Shown here in pieces: positions 34,719 through 46,491 of a stretch of DNA of 64,000 nt; position 1 is the first letter of the stretch, and each line of letters starts with the position of its first letter. The notes below the pieces were generated by a model. It made no database searches. It saw only the letters and a list, made by a program, of their open reading frames with translations, and was not told the origin of the DNA. The position numbers and the translations under genes are program-made. The stretch is from Catellatospora sp. TT07R-123 (lineage in GTDB: Bacteria > Actinomycetota > Actinomycetes > Mycobacteriales > Micromonosporaceae): positions 3,348,001 to 3,412,000 of the forward strand of contig NZ_BNEM01000001.1 of assembly GCF_018327705.1 (NCBI RefSeq), given 5' to 3'.

Positions 34719-36356
34719 TCAGCCCGTGTACCGCACGCGGTAGACCTTGGCGTCGGCCGAGGTGGGCTTGTCCTTCTCGCCGTCGGGCCACAGGGCGGTG
34801 AAGTACAGCCCGTCCGGGCCCGCCGCCAGGCCGACCACGGTCGAACGGCCCTTGCCGTTGTACTCGATCAGCGGCTGCGGACCGGTGACCGAGCCGTCGG
34901 GCCGGAACGTGAACTCCACGATCCGCTTGCCCAGCTCCTGCGGCCCGACCGCGTAGGTGGGCCCGCTCTCGGCGACGAACATGTGGCCGTACTTGTCCTG
35001 TGGGAAGCCCGCGCCGTGGTTGACCTGCGGGTCGATGAAGGCGATCGCGGTCGGGGCGGTCGAGCGCTCCCAGACGTAGAGGGCGGGCTGGCGCATGCTC
35101 TCGCGCTCGCCGTTCCACTGGTAGTCCACGCCCTTGTCGACCTTTGCCAGCCGGTCGATCGAGGTGCCGTTCTCGACCTCGTAGTAGCCGCCGCCCGGTC
35201 GCCAGGCGCCGCCGAACGGGTTGCGGAAGCCCAGGGCGTACACGTAGTCGCGGGAGGTGATGCCGTCGCGGGCGTCGTAGTACGGGTTGTCGTCCGGCGC
35301 GGTGCCGTCCAGGTTCAGCCGCAGGATCTTGCCCCGGAAGGAGTCCAGGTCGCGGGCGGTCTCGGGGGTCATGCCGTCGCCCATGTGGACGTACAGCCGG
35401 CCGTCCGGCCCGATGTTCAGCTGCGAGATCTGGTGCGCGGCCTCCTGCGACTCCCCGGGCATGTCCAGCACCGTGGTCTGCGTCTTGGCGTGCAGGCCGC
35501 CGTCCTCGCTGTGCAGCCGGATCACCCGCGGGTAGTGCTTGCCGCCGGACTCGTGCAGGACCGCGGCGAACACGTCGCCGGTCCGCGGCTCGACCACCAC
35601 GCCGGTCACGCCGGTCTCGCCCTTGCCCGGGAACGTGCCGCTGGGGTCGAAGTTCAGCAGCTTCCCGGCGTAGGTACGGGTCCGGAAGTCCCCGGTGATC
35701 ACCTTGATCGAGCCGTACAGCTCGGTGACGTACGCCAGCGGCTTGTCGCGGTCGTCGGAGTGCTCGGGCACCATCGCGATGTGCACCGGCAGCTCGAACC
35801 CGCCGGCGACCTCCTCGACCCGGTAGCCGGGCTGGCGCACCGTCCAGCGCTCGCCGGTGGGCAGTGCCTTGCGCTGCTGGTCGGTGCGGAAGGCGCGCTG
35901 CGCGTACGGCCCCCACACGGTCTGGCCGGCCGCCTGGTCGAACCGGTAGCGCACCCGCAGCGCGTAGTCGCGGTCTGGGGCCAGGTCCCGGCGCCCGGCG
36001 AACTCGTTCTCGAACACCCCGTCGCCCAGATGGGCGTGCACCTTCTGCGTTCCGCCGACGCAGCCGCCGAACCAGACCCGCTGCGCGGGCTGGACGGTCC
36101 AGATCTCCCAGTCGGTGCAGCCCAGCGTCGCGGCATGACCGTGCGCGGCGGCCCCGGCCGCGGCGGGCGCGGTCTCCATGTGCACGTCGGCACCGCTGAC
36201 CAGGCGGCCCTCGACGGCGGGCTCGGTGATGACAGGCGCGTCGGCCGCAACGTCCGAGTCCGGTGCGGACGCCGTCGGGCGCAGTGCCGCCCAGCCGGCG
36301 CCGCCGGCCACGACGGCCAGCACCGCCGCCGCGACGAGGATGTTGCGGGCTCTCAT
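34719..36356 (-). CDS. PQQ-dependent aldose sugar dehydrogenase (glucose/sorbosone dehydrogenase family)
   Basis: A 545-residue protein with an N-terminal membrane or signal segment (about 6-25). About 165 residues of unassigned sequence follow. The six-bladed GSDH propeller spans about 185-540 (PGYRVEEVAGGFELPVHIA, LNIGPDGRLYVHMGDG, YALGFRNPFGGAW, GRSTVVGLAAGPDGLYF). The family oxidises sugars with PQQ outside the membrane. The extended N-terminal part, with two Cys around CTDWEIWTVQPAQRVWFGGC, is unusual for the family. No pqq genes are in the window, so the cofactor may come from outside or the protein may be a non-enzymatic propeller. Confidence 0.78.
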   Translation of the reverse strand: MRARNILVAAAVLAVVAGGAGWAALRPTASAPDSDVAADAPVITEPAVEGRLVSGADVHMETAPAAAGAAAHGHAATLGCTDWEIWTVQPAQRVWFGGCVGGTQKVHAHLGDGVFENEFAGRRDLAPDRDYALRVRYRFDQAAGQTVWGPYAQRAFRTDQQRKALPTGERWTVRQPGYRVEEVAGGFELPVHIAMVPEHSDDRDKPLAYVTELYGSIKVITGDFRTRTYAGKLLNFDPSGTFPGKGETGVTGVVVEPRTGDVFAAVLHESGGKHYPRVIRLHSEDGGLHAKTQTTVLDMPGESQEAAHQISQLNIGPDGRLYVHMGDGMTPETARDLDSFRGKILRLNLDGTAPDDNPYYDARDGITSRDYVYALGFRNPFGGAWRPGGGYYEVENGTSIDRLAKVDKGVDYQWNGERESMRQPALYVWERSTAPTAIAFIDPQVNHGAGFPQDKYGHMFVAESGPTYAVGPQELGKRIVEFTFRPDGSVTGPQPLIEYNGKGRSTVVGLAAGPDGLYFTALWPDGEKDKPTSADAKVYRVRYTG

Positions 36357-36704
36357 GTCTCCCCCAAATCACCAGTTATCAGGTAATCCGGGTCAGGCTA
36401 CCCAGCGCGCCCGGCTCGGGGCGGCGTCACACGCCCGAAGTCCCGGGCGGACACACGCTCCGACCACCATCGGGCACGGTCGGACAACGCACTTGGCGGC
36501 GGTGGGCGTCCGTTAACGCGAGTGCGCCTCACCGCAACACCGTTGAAACATCTACCATCGGCTCAGATCCGCCTCCGGTACCGCTGAACGTGTCGTCAAA
36601 GGTGACCACGAAGTGACCGTCCGGTGGACGGTTCGGGGGTTGTGGCGCACGTTTGCGCACGCAACGCTCATTCAAGCGCGACACACCGTCCGGAGGTGCA
36701 TGGG
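36357..36704. other. 348-bp gap between divergent genes
   Basis: The region holds the promoters of the sugar dehydrogenase (minus) and the sensor kinase (plus). A small GCGCACGTTTGCGC palindrome lies at about 36643-36657. TTGAAA at about 36543 is a possible -35 for the kinase, with no clear -10. I see no gene or RNA here. Confidence 0.5.
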
Positions 36705-39233
36705 ATGACAGGCACGAGCGGCTCCACGCCGCCGTGGGCACCTCCTTACGCGCGGGAAACAGAGCAGGCCCCGCTGCCGGGTCGGCGGCGCACCAAACCG
36801 CTGCGCTCCATCCGGTACCGGCTGCTGCTGCCCATCGCCGTGGCCACGGCGGCCCTCGCCGTGCTCGGCGGCATCCAGACCCGCGCGGCCGTGCGCAGCA
36901 TCGACGACTCCCGGCAGTCGGTGGTGCTGACCAGCGCGCTGACCGCCACCGTCCGGCTAGGTCACCAGCTCGAACAGGAGATCGCCGAGACCGAGGCGCT
37001 GCTCCAGCGCGGCGGCAAGGCCGGTGAGCAGCTGCTGGTCGCCCAGCGGCGGCGCACCGACGACGCCGTGACCGGCTACACCGACGCGGCGGCGAAGGTC
37101 ATGCAGACCACCCCGGCGCTGCGCGCCCTGCTCGCCGACGCCGGGGCCGACCTGACCGGGCTGCCCCAGCTGCGCGAGCGCTCCCAGCGGCCCGAGGCGC
37201 TCAACACCGAGGGCGCCGACGGCGAGAACTCGCCCGAGGAGATCTACGACGACCTCACCCACGCGCTGGTCGCCGTCGGCGAGGCGCTGGCCGCCGAGCC
37301 GAAGGACGCCGACCTCAACTCGCTGGCGCGCACCGTCTCGGTGCTCAACGCGATCGAGCACCACCGGTCGGAGGCGCGCGGCCTGCTGCGCGAGGCGTTC
37401 GGCCGCAACGGGTTCGAGGCCGGGCAGCTCGCCGAGCTGGCCGAACTGCACGGCGCGCAGATCGAGCGCGAGGCCCAGCTCGAACCGATCGCCGGGGCCG
37501 CGCTGCACGCCCGCTACCTCAAGGTGGTCAGCGGCGAGGACGTGGACCGGGCCGAGCAGATCATGGAAGCGGCGCTGCGCGGCGACACCGACCCGGCGGC
37601 GCTGCGGGTCGATCCCGACACCTGGCACATCGCCCAGACCAACGCGCTGCGGCGGCTGTACCTGTTCGAGCTGGAGGTCATCACCACCCTGGACGACCGG
37701 GCCACGATGCTGGAGACCACCGCGCGGCGCAAGGCGTGGCTGGCCGGCAGTGGCACGGTCGCCGCGATCGTGGTGTCGCTGGCGTTCGCGGTGTTCCTGG
37801 CCGTACGCACCAGCCGCGGTCTGCGCAAGCTGAGCCGCGCCGCGCTGGCCGTCGCCACCGACGAGCTGCCCACCGCGATCGCCGAGGTCTCCGCCGCGCC
37901 CAGCACGGACACGGTGCGCCGCCTCACCAAGGCCGCGACCACCCGCGTCGACGCCCAGCTGTCCGGCCCCGCCGACGAAATCGGCGAGGTCGGCGCGGCC
38001 CTGGGCGCGCTGCACCAGCAGGCGCTGCGGCTCGCGGCCGACCAGGCCATGCTGCGCAGCGACGTGTCGGCGATGTTCGTCAACCTGTCCCGGCGCGGCC
38101 AGACCCTGGTCCAGCGGCAGCTGCACCTGATCGACGAGTTCGAACGCGACGAGACCGACCCGCAGTCGCTGGCCCGCCTCTTCGCCCTGGACCACCTCGC
38201 CGCGCGCATGCGCCGCAACGAGGAGAACCTGCTGGTGCTGGCCGGTGGTGAGCCCAGCCGCCGGTTCATGCGCTCCGAGCTGCTCATCGACGTGGTGCAC
38301 GCGGCCGCGGCCGAGATCGACCAGTACACCCGCGTCGAGACCAACGCGATCGCGGACCTGTCCGTGGTCGCGCACGCGGTCGGCGACGTGGTCCACCTGC
38401 TGGCCGAGCTGTTGGAGAACGCCACCGACTTCTCCCCGCCCAACAGCCGGGTGCTGGTCTCCAGCCGCCGCGGCGTGGACGGACTGACGCTCAGCGTGTT
38501 CGACTCCGGCATCGGCATGCCGCCCCAGCAGCTCACCGAGATCAACGAGCGGCTGACCAAGCCGTCGACCCTGACCTCCGACCTGACCCGCACCATGGGT
38601 CTGCTGGTGGTGGCCCGGATCGCGGCCCGGCGCGGCATCTCGGTGCAGCTGCGCAGCAGCCCCAACGGCGGCACCGTGGCCCTGGTGCTGCTGCCGACCA
38701 CGCTGCTCGCCCCGCCGCCGGCCACCGCCGAGCGGCTGACCCTGCCCGCGCCGAGTTCAGCCCCGCCCGTCGGCGAGATGCTGCGCACCCGCCGGGCGGC
38801 CACCGATCCGCCACGGGACCCCTCCCCGACCGTTCCATCCCCTACGCTCGACTCACCCACCGTCCCCTCCCCGATCATCACCGTCACCGCCGTCCCCCCG
38901 ACCCCGACCGTCCCCTCCTCCGCCGTCCACTTCCCGGTCCGTCCGGCCGGCGGCGCCGACGCGGCGACGACCCAGGTGATCCCTGTGGTCGCTCCCGCAT
39001 CCCACGCTCACCACGAACGCGAGCTCTTGCCGTCGGGGCTGCCGCGTCGCCGACCCGGCGACGTGCTGGCACCGGACGGCGACGCAGTCTCCCGACGCCG
39101 TGTCGACGTCCTGGACCCGGAAGTGGTCCGCACGCGGCTGTCAGGCCTGGCCACCGGTATCGCGGCCGCTCACCGCGAACTGGCCCTCGAGCAGCAGGCA
39201 AGCTCGCCGGCTAAGAAGGAAAGCACCTCATGA
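36705..39233 (+). CDS. Conservon-type sensor kinase with nitrate/nitrite-sensing domain
   Basis: An 842-residue membrane kinase of the CvnA type. A first helix lies at about 38-58, then a large extracellular helical NIT-type sensor (about 65-345), a second helix (about 348-372) and a HAMP-like linker. The dimerisation segment is NLSRRGQTLVQRQLHLIDEF to ALDHLAARMRRNEENLLVLAG. The ATPase domain (about 530-680) has ELLENATDFSPP and DSGIGMPP. A Pro/Ser/Thr-rich tail of about 130 residues follows. ATG 36705 has CGGAGG eight bases upstream. Its stop overlaps the roadblock gene (ATGA). The usual DUF742 and GTPase genes of a conservon are absent. Confidence 0.88.
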   Translation: MTGTSGSTPPWAPPYARETEQAPLPGRRRTKPLRSIRYRLLLPIAVATAALAVLGGIQTRAAVRSIDDSRQSVVLTSALTATVRLGHQLEQEIAETEALLQRGGKAGEQLLVAQRRRTDDAVTGYTDAAAKVMQTTPALRALLADAGADLTGLPQLRERSQRPEALNTEGADGENSPEEIYDDLTHALVAVGEALAAEPKDADLNSLARTVSVLNAIEHHRSEARGLLREAFGRNGFEAGQLAELAELHGAQIEREAQLEPIAGAALHARYLKVVSGEDVDRAEQIMEAALRGDTDPAALRVDPDTWHIAQTNALRRLYLFELEVITTLDDRATMLETTARRKAWLAGSGTVAAIVVSLAFAVFLAVRTSRGLRKLSRAALAVATDELPTAIAEVSAAPSTDTVRRLTKAATTRVDAQLSGPADEIGEVGAALGALHQQALRLAADQAMLRSDVSAMFVNLSRRGQTLVQRQLHLIDEFERDETDPQSLARLFALDHLAARMRRNEENLLVLAGGEPSRRFMRSELLIDVVHAAAAEIDQYTRVETNAIADLSVVAHAVGDVVHLLAELLENATDFSPPNSRVLVSSRRGVDGLTLSVFDSGIGMPPQQLTEINERLTKPSTLTSDLTRTMGLLVVARIAARRGISVQLRSSPNGGTVALVLLPTTLLAPPPATAERLTLPAPSSAPPVGEMLRTRRAATDPPRDPSPTVPSPTLDSPTVPSPIITVTAVPPTPTVPSSAVHFPVRPAGGADAATTQVIPVVAPASHAHHERELLPSGLPRRRPGDVLAPDGDAVSRRRVDVLDPEVVRTRLSGLATGIAAAHRELALEQQASSPAKKESTS

Positions 39234-39654
39234 CTCAGAACTCCGCCCAGCTCGCCGGTGCCGAAGAGGTCCACAGCCTGGACTGGCTGCTGACCTCGTT
39301 CGCCAAACGGATCGCCGACGTCACCTATGCCCTGGCCGTGTCCGTGGACGGCATGACCATCGCCGCCTCCGACGGGCTGCGCCAGGACCTCTCCGACAAG
39401 CTCTCCGCCATCACCAGCGGCCTGGCCAGCCTCACCGTGGGCGCCGCGACGTGCCTCGAGACGGGGCAGGTGCGCCAGACCGTGGTGGACATGGACGAGG
39501 GCGTGCTGCTCATCATGGCCGTACGCGACCGGGCCTTCCTCGCCGTCGTGGCCGCGCCCGGCTGCGACCTGGGCCAGATCGGCTACGAGACGGCCCTGCT
39601 GGCGCACCGCGTGGCGTACGCCCTGGAGCCCGGCGCCCGCGCAGACGCGATCTG

Positions 39655-39655
<1 letters not shown>
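39230..39655 (+). CDS. Roadblock/LC7-domain protein (CvnB-like)
   Basis: A 141-residue single roadblock domain. LDWLLTSFAKRIADVTYALAVSVDG and MTIAASDGL are typical of CvnB proteins that partner small GTPases in conservons. The domain forms dimers and acts as a GTPase regulator or scaffold. Here the genes on both sides are a sensor kinase (4-bp overlap) and a TAXI binding lipoprotein (1-bp overlap), with no GTPase gene following. It probably relays or tunes kinase output in the cytosol. Confidence 0.9.
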
Positions 39656-42193
<2,538 letters not shown>

Positions 42194-42203
42194 CCTCACT
42201 CCT

Positions 42204-42241
42204 GGCAGGCCCGGTCGCTCCCCCCGTCGGCCGGGCCTGCC
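42204..42241 (+). terminator. Stem-loop between protease and carboxypeptidase genes
   Basis: GGCAGGCCCGG (42204-42214) pairs with 42231-42241 around a 16-base loop. It lies ten bases after the protease stop and may partly end its transcript. Confidence 0.6.
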
Positions 42242-42264
42242 CCCATTCCCCCGAAAGGAATCCC

Positions 42265-44217
42265 ATGCGACGCAGACTCCTGCTGACCGCGCTCGCGCTG
42301 GGCACGGCGCTGACGGTGACCGCACCGCCGGCCGCCGCCGCGCCGATCGGCCCGAGCGCCGCCGCGGACAGCTCCGCGCAGTACCTCGTCACCGGCCCGC
42401 GCACGCTGGCCGACCGCAACGCCGTCGCCCGCACCGGGGCGGCGATCGACCTGGTCGAACACGGCCGCGTCTACGTCACCGCCACCGGCGCCGAGGTGGC
42501 CCGCATCCGCGCGCTCGGCTTCACGCTGGAGCAGCAGCCCGGCCCGGACCAGCTCGCGTCCCCGGGCGCGATCACGTACGACTTCCCCTCGGCGGACTCG
42601 GCCTACCACAACTTCGCCGAGGCGACCGCCGAGCTGAACAAGATCGTCACCGACCACCCGACGCTGGCGAGCAAGACCCAGATCGGCACCTCGTACGAGG
42701 GCCGCGCCATCACCGCGCTCAAGATCTCCGACAACGTCGGCACCGACGAGAACGAGCCGGAGATCCTGATCAACGCGCACCTGCACGCGCGCGAGCACCT
42801 GACCGTCGAGATGGCGCTCTACCTGGCCAACCTGCTCACCGACCAGTACGCCACCGACAGCCGGGTGCGCGCCGTGGTCGACTCCCGCGAGATCTGGATC
42901 ATCCCGGACCTCAACCCGGACGGCGGCGAGTACGACATCGCCACCGGCTCCTACCGCTCCTGGCGCAAGAACCGGCAGCCCAACAGCGGTTCGAGCAACG
43001 TCGGCACCGACATCAACCGCAACTTCGGCTACAAGTGGGGCTGCTGCGGCGGCTCCAGCGGCACCACCTCCAGCGAGACCTACCGGGGCGCGTCGGCGTT
43101 CTCCACCCCGGAGGCGCAGGTGCTGCGCGACTTCGTGCTCTCGCGCCGCATCGGCGGGGTGCAGCAGGTCAAGGCCAACATCGACTTCCACACGTACGGC
43201 GAGCTGATCCTCTGGCCGTTCGGGTACACCACCGCCGACACGGTCACCCCGGGCATGACCGCCGACGAGCACAACGTGTTCGCCACGATCGGCCAGCAGA
43301 TGGCCGCCACCAACGGCTACACGCCGGAGCAGGGCAGCGACCTCTACATCACCGACGGCGACATCACCGACTGGCTCTGGGGCGACCAGCGGGTGTGGAC
43401 GTACACGTTCGAGATGTACCCGGTCTCGTCGAGCCCCGGCTTCTACCCGCCGGACGAGGTGATCGGGGCGCAGACCGCCCGCAACCGGGACGCGGTGCTG
43501 CTGCTGTCGGAGTACGCCGACTGCCCGTACCGGGCCATCAACAAGCAGGCGCAGTACTGCACCGCCGCGAACGACTTCTCGGTGGGCCTGAGCCCGGCCT
43601 CGGGCGCGGTCAACCCGGGCAGCGCGGTGACCTCGACGGTCGCCACGGCGGTCACCAACGGCGCGGCGCAGACGGTCAACCTGACCGCGAGCGGCCTGCC
43701 CGCGGGCGCGACCGCGTCGTTCAGCCCGTCCTCGGTCACCTCGGGGCAGTCGGCGACGCTGACCGTCAGCACGTCGGCGTCGACCCCGGCGGGGACGTAT
43801 CCGGTCACCGTGACCGGCACGGGCACCGGGGCGACCCGGACCGCGGTGTACACGCTGACGGTCAACGGCGCGCCCGGCTGCGTCGGCACCAACCCGACCG
43901 ACGTCACCATCCCGGACCTGAGCACGGTGTACAGCAACATCACCATCTCCGGCTGCGGCCGCAGCGCCTCGGCGACGGCGACGGCGGAGGTGCACATCGT
44001 GCACCCGTACAAGGGTGACCTGGTCGTGGCGCTGGTCGCGCCGGACGGCAGCGTCTACACGCTGGCCAACCGCACCGGCGGCAGCGCCGACAACATCGAC
44101 CAGACCTTCACCGTGAACCTGTCCACCGAGGCCGCCGACGGCGTGTGGCGGCTGCGGGTCCAGGACGCGGCGTCGGCCGACACCGGCTACGTCAACAGCT
44201 GGACGCTGACGCTGTGA
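42265..44217 (+). CDS. Secreted M14 zinc carboxypeptidase with P-domain
   Basis: A 650-residue exoenzyme. A signal peptide (about 1-26) precedes a propeptide (about 30-105). The M14 domain (about 108-420) has zinc ligands H174, E177 (HLHAREH) and H309 (DFHTYGE), and the general base E383 (TFEMYP). It removes C-terminal residues from peptides, complementing the protease next door. A linker module (about 430-530, [14 protein letters not shown]) resembles Ig-like Big repeats, and a P-domain ends the protein (about 540-650). GAAAGGA lies six bases before the ATG. Confidence 0.9.
   Translation: MRRRLLLTALALGTALTVTAPPAAAAPIGPSAAADSSAQYLVTGPRTLADRNAVARTGAAIDLVEHGRVYVTATGAEVARIRALGFTLEQQPGPDQLASPGAITYDFPSADSAYHNFAEATAELNKIVTDHPTLASKTQIGTSYEGRAITALKISDNVGTDENEPEILINAHLHAREHLTVEMALYLANLLTDQYATDSRVRAVVDSREIWIIPDLNPDGGEYDIATGSYRSWRKNRQPNSGSSNVGTDINRNFGYKWGCCGGSSGTTSSETYRGASAFSTPEAQVLRDFVLSRRIGGVQQVKANIDFHTYGELILWPFGYTTADTVTPGMTADEHNVFATIGQQMAATNGYTPEQGSDLYITDGDITDWLWGDQRVWTYTFEMYPVSSSPGFYPPDEVIGAQTARNRDAVLLLSEYADCPYRAINKQAQYCTAANDFSVGLSPASGAVNPGSAVTSTVATAVTNGAAQTVNLTASGLPAGATASFSPSSVTSGQSATLTVSTSASTPAGTYPVTVTGTGTGATRTAVYTLTVNGAPGCVGTNPTDVTIPDLSTVYSNITISGCGRSASATATAEVHIVHPYKGDLVVALVAPDGSVYTLANRTGGSADNIDQTFTVNLSTEAADGVWRLRVQDAASADTGYVNSWTLTL
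43993..44123 (+). repeat. Direct repeat copy 2 (P-domain, 131 bp)
   Basis: This copy is identical to 41969-42099. The flanking P-domain codons differ at many wobble and some coding positions. Confidence 0.9.
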
Positions 44218-44222
44218 GACAC

Positions 44223-44267
44223 GGGTACGGCACCCGCCCGGCTGCCCAGCGGGCGGGCGCCGTACCC
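44223..44267 (+). terminator. Stem-loop after the carboxypeptidase gene
   Basis: Arms 44223-44240 and 44250-44267 pair at 17 of 18 positions. It lies five bases past the stop codon. Confidence 0.75.
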
Positions 44268-44302
44268 GGTAAATGGCTTGCGGCCGCTGCTAGACAGGTG
44301 GC

Positions 44303-45217
44303 GTGACCGACGAACTGATGATCCGCGAGACGACCCTGGCGGACGTACCCGAGCTGGCGCGCATCCGGACCGCCAGTTACGCCTGGTTCACCGCCAGCGT
44401 GGCCGCGCAGGAGAACTGGTTCCGGACCGTGCCCGAGGCCAGCCGCCCGCTGCGCCTGCTCGCCGAGCACGAGGGCCGCGTCGCCGCCTTCGGCATGGCG
44501 AACCTGAACCTGCAGACCTCGGTGCCGAACACCGGCGCGCTGACGCTGGTCGCCGACCCGGCCTTCCGGGGCCGGGGCGCCGGATCGGCGCTGCACAGCC
44601 GCCTGGAGGCGCACCTGCGCGACATCGGCGCGACCCGGGTGCACGCGTGGGGCAACGACGACGAGGCGACGCTCGCCTTCGCCGCCCACCGGGGCTTCAC
44701 CCAGGGCGCCCGCGACCGCTTCTCCCAGGTGGACACCCGGACGCTGCCGCCGATGCCGGAGCTGCCGCCCGACGTGCGCCTGATCAGCCTCGCCGAGGCG
44801 GGCCCGCGCACCGTGTACGACCTCGACCAGGCCGCCTCGATCGACGAGCCCGGCGACGTGTCCTACGACGGCACGCCGTACGACCTGTGGCTCAAGCGGT
44901 ACTGGGAGAGCCCCGACCAGCAGCACCACGTCGGCACCGTGGCCGTGGTCGACGGGGTGGCCGCGTGCGCGACGTTCATGGAGGCCGACCGGGCCGCCGG
45001 GCGCGGCACCTCGACCGGCACCTGCACCCTGCGCGACTTCCGCGGGCGCGGCCTGGCCAAGCTGGTCAAGTCCGCCGCCCTGCGCAAGGCCGCGGAGCTG
45101 GGCATCCATACCGCGATCACGTGCAACGACTACGAGAACAAGCCGATGCTGGCGGTCAACGACTGGCTCGGCTACCAGGTCTGCGCCGCCGAGTGGTCGC
45201 TGCTGAAGGAGCTGTGA
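44303..45217 (+). CDS. Tandem GNAT N-acetyltransferase
   Basis: A 304-residue protein made of two GNAT domains. Each has an acetyl-CoA loop: FRGRGAGSAL in the first (about residue 93) and FRGRGLAKLV in the second (about 250). Two-domain GNATs include mycothiol synthase (MshD), but I do not see enough to name it so. Substrate unknown. It ends in WSLLKEL. GTG 44303 has only a weak AGG upstream; TAGACA at 44291-44296 could be the -10 of a leaderless transcript. Confidence 0.8.
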   Translation: MTDELMIRETTLADVPELARIRTASYAWFTASVAAQENWFRTVPEASRPLRLLAEHEGRVAAFGMANLNLQTSVPNTGALTLVADPAFRGRGAGSALHSRLEAHLRDIGATRVHAWGNDDEATLAFAAHRGFTQGARDRFSQVDTRTLPPMPELPPDVRLISLAEAGPRTVYDLDQAASIDEPGDVSYDGTPYDLWLKRYWESPDQQHHVGTVAVVDGVAACATFMEADRAAGRGTSTGTCTLRDFRGRGLAKLVKSAALRKAAELGIHTAITCNDYENKPMLAVNDWLGYQVCAAEWSLLKEL

Positions 45218-45313
45218 CGCGGCGGACCTGCCGTCGGCGCGCATGACCGAGACCCGGCCGCGGCAGCTGCGCGAACTCCTGCGGCTGCGCCGCGGCGGGG
45301 GTGGTGGACATCA

Positions 45314-45631
45314 TCAGGCTCCCTGCTGCCAGGCCATCGCGGCGGCGGCGTCGTCGCGGTCGCGGCGGCTCTCGCGTACGGCGGTGTATCCGGCGTAGCC
45401 GAGCAGGGCGACGCCGAAGACCGTGATGACCACGCCCTGCGTGTGCTGGCGGCCGGCATACTCGTCGAAGGTGTAGGCGGTGCGCGAGCTGTCGCTGTAC
45501 CTGATGCACTGGTCGCCGGGCGTCATCACCTGGTTGTCGCAGGTGACCGCAGCCGACTGCTGATGGATGCCGAAGGCGATCATGCCGACCCCGATGAGGG
45601 CGAGCAGGATCGCCCCGATCCTGTTCTGCAT
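45314..45631 (-). CDS. Small two-helix membrane protein
   Basis: A 105-residue protein I do not recognise. Helices lie at about 5-24 and 65-84. The loop between them (about 25-63) should be extracellular and holds two cysteines 12 residues apart (CDNQVMTPGDQC) that could form a disulfide, and several Tyr. The C-terminus is charged. Such topology resembles small DUF3592-like proteins. There is no operon partner. The 264-bp gap to the next gene holds a GATCGC-family palindrome. Confidence 0.6.
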   Translation of the reverse strand: MQNRIGAILLALIGVGMIAFGIHQQSAAVTCDNQVMTPGDQCIRYSDSSRTAYTFDEYAGRQHTQGVVITVFGVALLGYAGYTAVRESRRDRDDAAAAMAWQQGA

Positions 45632-45767
45632 AGCGTCCCCTGTGGAATTCCCGTCAAGATTGCGACACGATAACGGCGCGCGAGATCCGCGCCGCATCGG
45701 CCGATCGGCCCGCACCCGACACCACCCGGAGACGGCGACGCGACGGCCCGGCGACCGGCGCCCCGGT

Positions 45768-45828
45768 GATCGCTGTCTGCGGTCAGAAGGTGGCCCGAGC
45801 GCTTAGCGATTGACCGGAGACGGCGATC
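45768..45828. repeat. 61-bp imperfect palindrome, GATCGC...GCGATC family
   Basis: Arms 45768-45785 and 45811-45828 pair at 16 of 18 positions. Its middle (GTGGCCCGAGCGCTTAG) matches the middle of the tandem units at 18326-18558. Unlike other copies it lies between divergent genes, where a terminator role is unlikely. Confidence 0.75.
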
Positions 45829-45882
45829 ATCCGCCCCGCCGCGCCCAGCCCGGGTGGGGCGGCGGGGGGATCGTCCTGGTCG

Positions 45883-45888
45883 TACAGT
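45883..45888 (+). promoter_or_regulatory. Candidate -10 box of a leaderless promoter for the Nudix gene
   Basis: TACAGT ends seven bases before ATG 45895, so transcription should begin on the start codon. A clear -35 is not seen. Confidence 0.45.
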
Positions 45889-45894
45889 GCGGGG

Positions 45895-46392
45895 ATGACC
45901 TTGCCGAAGCTGCGCCACTCGGCACGCGCGATCGTGCTGGACCCCGACGACCGCATCCTGCTGTGCCGGTTCGACTTCGACCGGCCGACGGGGCCGTTCA
46001 CCGTGTGGGCCACCCCCGGCGGCGGGCTCGACCCCGGTGAGACGCTGCTCGACGCGCTGCACCGCGAGCTGCGCGAGGAGACCGGCCTGGTGCTGTCCAC
46101 CGAACCGCCGCACGTGTGGCACCAGGTCGTGGTCCAGCCTGGGCACGCCAACGGCCACGACGGCGTGATCAACGACTACTTCCTGGTCCGAGCCGAGGCG
46201 TTCACCCCGCGCGGCGCGATGACCGACGCCGAGCTGGCCGACGAGCACATCTTCGGGTGGCGCTGGTGGTCGCCGGCGGAGCTCGGCGCGTACACCGGAC
46301 CGGCGGTGTTCTCGCCGCGCGACATGGCCACCCTGCTGGCCGCGCTGCTGGCCGACGGCGTTCCGGCCGAGCCGGTGCCGCTGGGGCTGTGA
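45895..46392 (+). CDS. Nudix hydrolase
   Basis: A 165-residue cytosolic hydrolase of nucleoside-diphosphate-linked compounds. The Nudix box GGGLDPGETLLDALHRELREE lies at about residues 42-62, with all metal-binding glutamates present. WRWWSPAEL is the usual late motif of the fold. The substrate is unclear; the family covers ADP-ribose, (d)NTPs and others. The transcript is probably leaderless (TACAGT seven bases upstream). Confidence 0.9.
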   Translation: MTLPKLRHSARAIVLDPDDRILLCRFDFDRPTGPFTVWATPGGGLDPGETLLDALHRELREETGLVLSTEPPHVWHQVVVQPGHANGHDGVINDYFLVRAEAFTPRGAMTDAELADEHIFGWRWWSPAELGAYTGPAVFSPRDMATLLAALLADGVPAEPVPLGL

Positions 46393-46491
46393 CGGACGGC
46401 GGCACCGCGCACGTAGGAAGGTGCCGAAGCCCTCGCCGAACGGCAACGTGGGGAAGCGACAGATGCCGCGAAACCACACGGAGGGCGAGAC

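Noticed and set aside
37514-38887. Long minus-strand frame opposite the sensor kinase
   Set aside because: It is a Ser/Arg/Thr-rich shadow of the kinase gene with no motif.
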